Below, in pieces: positions 59,902 through 64,000 of a stretch of DNA of 64,000 nt. Positions within the stretch are counted from its first letter, which is position 1, and each line of letters begins with the position of its first letter. The position numbers were made by a program, and so were the translations under genes. The stretch lies in NCBI GenBank assembly GCA_026395515.1, contig JAPLYN010000002.1, forward strand, positions 35,774-99,773, written 5' to 3'. This DNA is from Candidatus Peregrinibacteria bacterium (lineage in GTDB: Bacteria; Patescibacteriota; Gracilibacteria; UBA1369; LOWO2-01-FULL-3). Under the pieces are notes generated by a model, which saw only the letters and a program-made list of their open reading frames with translations, made no database searches and was not told where the DNA came from.

Positions 59902-61974
59902 TTAAAGTGATGAGGAGTATTCCATGGCCTTGGCTAGCATGGTCACAGCTTCAGCGCGAGTAGCAATATCTCCTGGTCTAAAACGATCGTGTTTTGAGCT
60001 TACTATTTCTAAGCCGGCCAGCTTAGAAATGTCGGCCTGGAAGCGACTTTTTTTTGCCACATCTATAAAGTTTTTATCAAAGCTATTCTGTTTATTTGAG
60101 GGGTCAACGAACTTCGAAATTACATGAGCCAATTCTTCTCGGGTAACTGCCTTGTCAGCTTTCGCTAAATCAAAAGTTTTATCGATGATATTCTTTGCCT
60201 TTAAAATTTCTAAGGCTTCTTTATATTCAAGCATTTTGCTTTCATTAAACTGTTGATATTCACGTACTGACGTAGCCTTAGCAAACATCATTGTCATATC
60301 GTAATTATTAATTGCGACATTTGGTTTGAAAGAGAAATCATTATAGCCGTGAAGAATGTTCTTAAGGGCTAATTTTGTAATATAAGGGTAAGAAAAATTA
60401 TCAGTATTCACATCGCTAAAATACAAAACTTTTGAACCAGCATTAATCAATTTTTCCTGTAATTCCAAGATAGGAACATCACGTGGCTGAACGTCATTAA
60501 TTACTGAGAGAGCTGAGGCCATTCCCACGGCTTGTCCTACTTGCATGACTACAGGTTGCATTCTTGTTGTTCCGTTTACTATGTGACTCACAGAGATGTT
60601 CTGGCCTGCTACAAGGAAACCATCCACATCTTTTGGCACAGTCACTCCGTATGGAATTTGATATGGAGGAATTGGGTAATAGAAATCACCTTTTCCCTTT
60701 TCGCAAAAATGTAAATCTATTGGATAATCACCAATAGCAATACTATCTGAAAAAATCTTGGAACGTCCGTCGCTATCAGGAAGGATATCTCCTTCTTGAA
60801 GACGATACTGCCCTACTAGACGTCTGCTTTCTCTAACGTATGGAAGTTTAGCAAAGTCATCATCCGTACCAAATTCATCACTAAGTCCATATTCATAAAA
60901 TCCTAATTCCTTCTGCATGAAATAGATGTAGCCTCTGGAGTAATCCTTGGCTTTTTTCAAAATATCTAAACGGCTAAAATTATCCAATTCATTACTGGCG
61001 GCATCGTAATCATTACCATATGAATGACTTGGCACATTAATCATCATCTTGTCATTTGGAAGGTGGCCATATTCTAAAAGACGTTCCATATCAAATTGAC
61101 TACTAGACCCTGGGCAGAGCTTATTAGGAATTGTGCATTTATAATTATTGATATTGTAGTTATCCGGTTCTGGAATAGTTACATCCTTACCTTTGAATTC
61201 TAAAACTGCCACGAAAGTAAGAGGCTGAATGCATTGAGAAGTAATATTCGCGTGGAACTCTGTAGAATTCTCATCTACTCCTATGTCATAAGGGATATTT
61301 GCCATATACATTAGATCTCCAAACTGAGTCGCATCCACAACTACATGTGCTGGAACAACATAGTCCCCTCCTTTATTTCCACGGAACCTCACTCCTCTAA
61401 TCGTATTTCCATCGCGATAAACCTTGGTCACGTATGAGTTATAATAAACCTTAAGAGTTTGGATTTCGGAAACCATCTGGTTAAGAATCGCCGCTCCTAC
61501 TGAAGGCTCATAGCAAAATGGGCTTACCTTACAAAGATGAGTCTCGGCAGATTTTCCATTAATTTTATAATAAGCAATAACACGGTCGAGAAATTCGCGG
61601 AAAATTCCGGAAGTCTTTGCTGGATCTCCATCAATAGCGGAAACTCCAGAGGAAGTAAGCATATCTCCCAGCCAATTTGTTTGTTCGATAATACAAGTCT
61701 TTATTCCCATTCTTCCTGATTGAATTGCTGCAGCTGTACCTGAAGCTCCTCCACCTACCACTACAACATCACAACCTTTAAGAACATTTCTTGCTGTAAT
61801 AAGGTCGGTTTCAATATCGCTAGCCATAGAAATTTTGCGACTTTGCTCAACACTGAAATCAACAAAAACTGAAGGTCTGATATATTTACCAATATTAGGA
61901 TTTTGAGTACTGGTGAAGAGTATTCCTACTACCATCACTATGGCCAAATACCTGTTTTTATGTTTGTTTTTCAT
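59902..61974 (-). CDS. FAD-dependent oxidoreductase with C-terminal SLH repeats
   Basis: 690 residues. N-terminal signal/anchor (YLAIVMVVGILFTST), a FAD-binding Rossmann start DVVVVGGGASGTAAAIQSG, and a large FAD-oxidoreductase domain to about residue 510 with AGQNISVSHIVNGTTR. The last ~170 residues are three SLH-like repeats (for example FRPGDIATRAEAVTMLAKAM). It is therefore probably an exported enzyme held on the cell surface. Substrate unknown. Confidence 0.85.
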   Translation of the reverse strand: MKNKHKNRYLAIVMVVGILFTSTQNPNIGKYIRPSVFVDFSVEQSRKISMASDIETDLITARNVLKGCDVVVVGGGASGTAAAIQSGRMGIKTCIIEQTNWLGDMLTSSGVSAIDGDPAKTSGIFREFLDRVIAYYKINGKSAETHLCKVSPFCYEPSVGAAILNQMVSEIQTLKVYYNSYVTKVYRDGNTIRGVRFRGNKGGDYVVPAHVVVDATQFGDLMYMANIPYDIGVDENSTEFHANITSQCIQPLTFVAVLEFKGKDVTIPEPDNYNINNYKCTIPNKLCPGSSSQFDMERLLEYGHLPNDKMMINVPSHSYGNDYDAASNELDNFSRLDILKKAKDYSRGYIYFMQKELGFYEYGLSDEFGTDDDFAKLPYVRESRRLVGQYRLQEGDILPDSDGRSKIFSDSIAIGDYPIDLHFCEKGKGDFYYPIPPYQIPYGVTVPKDVDGFLVAGQNISVSHIVNGTTRMQPVVMQVGQAVGMASALSVINDVQPRDVPILELQEKLINAGSKVLYFSDVNTDNFSYPYITKLALKNILHGYNDFSFKPNVAINNYDMTMMFAKATSVREYQQFNESKMLEYKEALEILKAKNIIDKTFDLAKADKAVTREELAHVISKFVDPSNKQNSFDKNFIDVAKKSRFQADISKLAGLEIVSSKHDRFRPGDIATRAEAVTMLAKAMEYSSSL

Positions 61975-61990
61975 ATTTATTTTATCCTTA

Positions 61991-61999
61991 ATTATACCA
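61991..61999 (-). promoter_or_regulatory. Promoter of the SLH oxidoreductase
   Basis: Minus strand TG-G-TATAAT (61999-61991), an extended -10, 16 bases before the ATG at 61974. Confidence 0.55.
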
Positions 62000-62061
62000 T
62001 AAAAACGCTTTTTAATTAAGTCAAACCCGCAACCTTTTCAAAGTCTGGTGTTATTGCTAGT

Positions 62062-62099
62062 GTAGGGATGCTTTTAGTGGGCACTGAAATTATCCCTAC
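62062..62099 (+). other. Hairpin in front of the sigma-factor gene
   Basis: GTAGGGAT (62062-62069) and ATCCCTAC (62092-62099) are perfect complements around a 22-base loop. It ends 34 bases before the sigma ATG and may be an operator or leader structure. Confidence 0.55.
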
Positions 62100-62133
62100 C
62101 TCAACAATTCAATTACATAATTTAACAATACCT

Positions 62134-62709
62134 ATGTCCCAGGATCTTCCTTCCGAGGTCCAGCAACAGATATTAGTTGAATTCAAAGACAACCCTCAAG
62201 TTTTTGAGAAAATCTATGAATTCTACTACGAGATGATTCTCAAATATCTGGTCAAACGCACTCTGTCTTCAGAGGTGGCGTATGACTTAACTGCTGACAC
62301 CTTCATCAAAGCTTTTGAAAGCTTACACAAATTCAAATGGACCGGCATATCCATCAAAGTATGGCTCTATAGAATTGCTATTAACGCTCTAAAGAACCAA
62401 CGCCGCAATCCAACATCTACCGCCTTAGAAGATGTACCGGAAGGTCATGAAGCGCTATCTGTGGATGCTAGAGAAGAATTAAAAGAGCTAGATAAAACTT
62501 TATTTGGAGACGATGAATTATCTAAATTGAGCGATGCCTTGGCTACTCTCAAGCCTGAGCATCAGAATGTAATTAGTCTGTACTACTTCACGGGTATGTC
62601 ACAGAAAGAAATAGCTGAGACTACAGAAAGTTCAGAAAGCGCCGTCAAAGCAATTATGCACAGAGCGATGACAAACTTGAGAGACTTATTATCACCTAAC
62701 CTTGCCTAA
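62134..62709 (+). CDS. ECF-type RNA polymerase sigma factor
   Basis: 191 residues from ATG 62134 (MSQDLPSEVQQQ); an in-frame start at 62068 would place coding sequence across the hairpin. Region 2: DLTADTFIKAFESLHKF with KVWLYRIAINALKNQ. Region 4: LKPEHQNVISLYYFTGMSQKEIAE. Only two bases separate its stop from the membrane protein gene, the usual position of an anti-sigma factor. Confidence 0.88.
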   Translation: MSQDLPSEVQQQILVEFKDNPQVFEKIYEFYYEMILKYLVKRTLSSEVAYDLTADTFIKAFESLHKFKWTGISIKVWLYRIAINALKNQRRNPTSTALEDVPEGHEALSVDAREELKELDKTLFGDDELSKLSDALATLKPEHQNVISLYYFTGMSQKEIAETTESSESAVKAIMHRAMTNLRDLLSPNLA

Positions 62710-62711
62710 CA

Positions 62712-64000
62712 ATGGACAAAAAATACACAAATAGGTCGGTGGATAACCTAGAGCTCAAGAAGAGCAAAGAATATCTATGGAAATATATATCTAAGAAAAT
62801 TGATATGAAGAAGTCTGCGCATCACACTGCTGAAATAGCGGAAGATGTAACAGACAAAAAAGCTACTTTTGGAGATTTATTCAAATCACTATTTAAGATG
62901 CCCGAAAGATTAGTTTCAGTATCAGTGATCTCTGGATTATTGATTGTTGCTTTAGTCTTCAGTAGCGGCTTACGTGGCTGGTTTGGATCAAACATTCAAG
63001 TAGTTCATGCAAACTTTGAAATGACAGCTATCACAGAAGATGCGAGCGGAGTAGCCAGCGACAGTGGCTTTACACTAACAGCTACGGAAGATCTAAGCGT
63101 GGATGTGATTAAAGAAAATCTAAAGGTTCAGCCGGAAGTGAAACTAAATGTAGAAAAGACAGATAAAGGAAAATATAAAGTAGAGCCGGTGAAAGGAATG
63201 GATGCCAATACTATTTATAATTTCAATATTCAAACTGATCATGGTGATCAGAGCTGGGCTTACCAGATTCAGGACACTTTCAAAGTTGACGGAAGCATTC
63301 CAGGAAATGAAGGCACAAGCGTACCTACAAATACAGGAATTGAAATTAATTTCAGCCATGCAACTTATGATTTCAAGAATGCAAAAAATTTCTTTGAAAT
63401 AAATCCTAGGGTTGATGGAAGATTTGAAAAACACGATAGAACTTTAGCTTTTGTTCCTAGTAATAGATTGAATACAGGAACGATTTACACAGTAAAAATG
63501 AAGAAGGGTTTTGGCATTGACGGTAGCGATAAAAAGCTAGATAAAGATTTCGTTTTCAAATTTGAAACTGGCGAAGGTCCATCTGATACTGGCAATCATT
63601 TCAGCTTCACTAAGTCCTATTACGAGATGCCTACCAACAGTTCGATTGCAATGGAGATTTATGCTTACAATTTCGAACAACAAAATAAGAAAGATGTTCA
63701 AATTCAAGTTTATAAATACAGCGATCAAAATAAATATTTAGAGGAAATCAGAAAGTCTATCGATGTTCCTCAATGGGCTTATTATACAAAGAGCAATTAC
63801 TTGCATACGACTGCTGGATTACAGGACTTAGGAAGTTTCCAAGGATTGATCGAGAAGCCAAGTTGGAATTCATACGTATATTTACCTGAGAAAACTTTGG
63901 ATAAAGGTTACTATCTTTTCCAAGTTGATGATGAGGGTCATAAGGCACAAACATTGGTACAAGTAACAGATCTATCAGCCTATATTAATACTTCAGTTAC
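62712..64000 (+). CDS. Alpha-2-macroglobulin-like membrane protein, 3' end missing
   Basis: The frame from ATG 62712 is open to the edge of the window (429 residues). A polar cytoplasmic N-terminus of about 75 residues, one membrane helix (SVSVISGLLIVALVF), then beta-rich extracellular domains including a Big_5-like Ig domain (SVPTNTGIEINFSHATYDF) and a macroglobulin-type domain with TLVQVTDLSAY at the end. Bacterial A2M proteins trap proteases at the surface. Directly follows the sigma gene. Confidence 0.75.
   Translation, partial: MDKKYTNRSVDNLELKKSKEYLWKYISKKIDMKKSAHHTAEIAEDVTDKKATFGDLFKSLFKMPERLVSVSVISGLLIVALVFSSGLRGWFGSNIQVVHANFEMTAITEDASGVASDSGFTLTATEDLSVDVIKENLKVQPEVKLNVEKTDKGKYKVEPVKGMDANTIYNFNIQTDHGDQSWAYQIQDTFKVDGSIPGNEGTSVPTNTGIEINFSHATYDFKNAKNFFEINPRVDGRFEKHDRTLAFVPSNRLNTGTIYTVKMKKGFGIDGSDKKLDKDFVFKFETGEGPSDTGNHFSFTKSYYEMPTNSSIAMEIYAYNFEQQNKKDVQIQVYKYSDQNKYLEEIRKSIDVPQWAYYTKSNYLHTTAGLQDLGSFQGLIEKPSWNSYVYLPEKTLDKGYYLFQVDDEGHKAQTLVQVTDLSAYINTSV

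Noticed and set aside
1..64000. UGA as glycine (the code of Gracilibacteria and SR1)
   Set aside because: TGA ends mgtA, yajQ, xthA and others at the expected family length, and no conserved glycine is written as TGA in the genes checked.

Overview
The window is AT-rich bacterial DNA with densely packed genes and the standard genetic code: TGA ends many clear genes, for example the Mg2+ ATPase and YajQ. Small genes with few paralogues, DUF4012, SLH, alpha-2-macroglobulin and ORF6N families, and almost no Shine-Dalgarno sequences together suggest a Patescibacteria (CPR)-type genome, perhaps of the larger Peregrinibacteria kind. That assignment is inference. Proline, dTMP, isoprenoid and glutathione genes imply more metabolism than most CPR genomes carry. 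Many genes have a sigma-70-like -10 box only 6-9 bases before the start codon, so leaderless mRNAs look common.

Layout. 1-5.5 kb: the 3' part of a Mg2+ P-type ATPase, a Zur-ZnuA-ZnuC-ZnuB zinc uptake operon with a palindrome on its promoter, and an EamA exporter. About 5.6-17.8 kb: an integrated island. Its left arm holds a small-RNA-like unit, a small gene under an operator-like palindrome, and five unknown membrane genes on the minus strand. Its right arm holds plus-strand genes: a zinc-ribbon protein, a sigma-region-2-like protein, DUF5659, a CHC2 zinc-finger protein, an AAA/SF3-like ATPase, several unknowns, and a large serine recombinase abutting tRNA-Phe. The recombinase frame has no stop and reads antisense through the tRNA into proB.

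17.8-24.3 kb: proB-proC-proA, an M29 aminopeptidase, a coiled-coil protein, and a strikingly GC-rich 0.77-kb island encoding two related Cys/His mini-proteins. 23.5-42.5 kb is mostly housekeeping: xthA; a DsbA-like protein and peroxiredoxin; a dcd-thyA-folA thymidylate operon; HtrA; ispG; a fused glutathione synthetase with glutaredoxin; ferredoxin; mutM; two aminotransferases; mnmA; yajQ; a YhiN flavoprotein; and an EVE protein.

42.6-50 kb: a repeat-rich protein with a KVEP tract and a duplicated module, HAD, AI-2E, cold-shock and YtxH-like proteins, then an ORF6N gene between perfect 42-bp direct repeats that cut off a secreted-protein gene, a cupin protein and tRNA-Gly. 50-64 kb: rpsO-pnp, membrane proteins, a cNMP-binding protein, a PAS-like exported protein, leuS behind a 5' hairpin, a DUF4012 protein, an FAD oxidoreductase with SLH repeats, and an ECF-type sigma factor followed immediately by an alpha-2-macroglobulin-like membrane protein that runs off the right edge.
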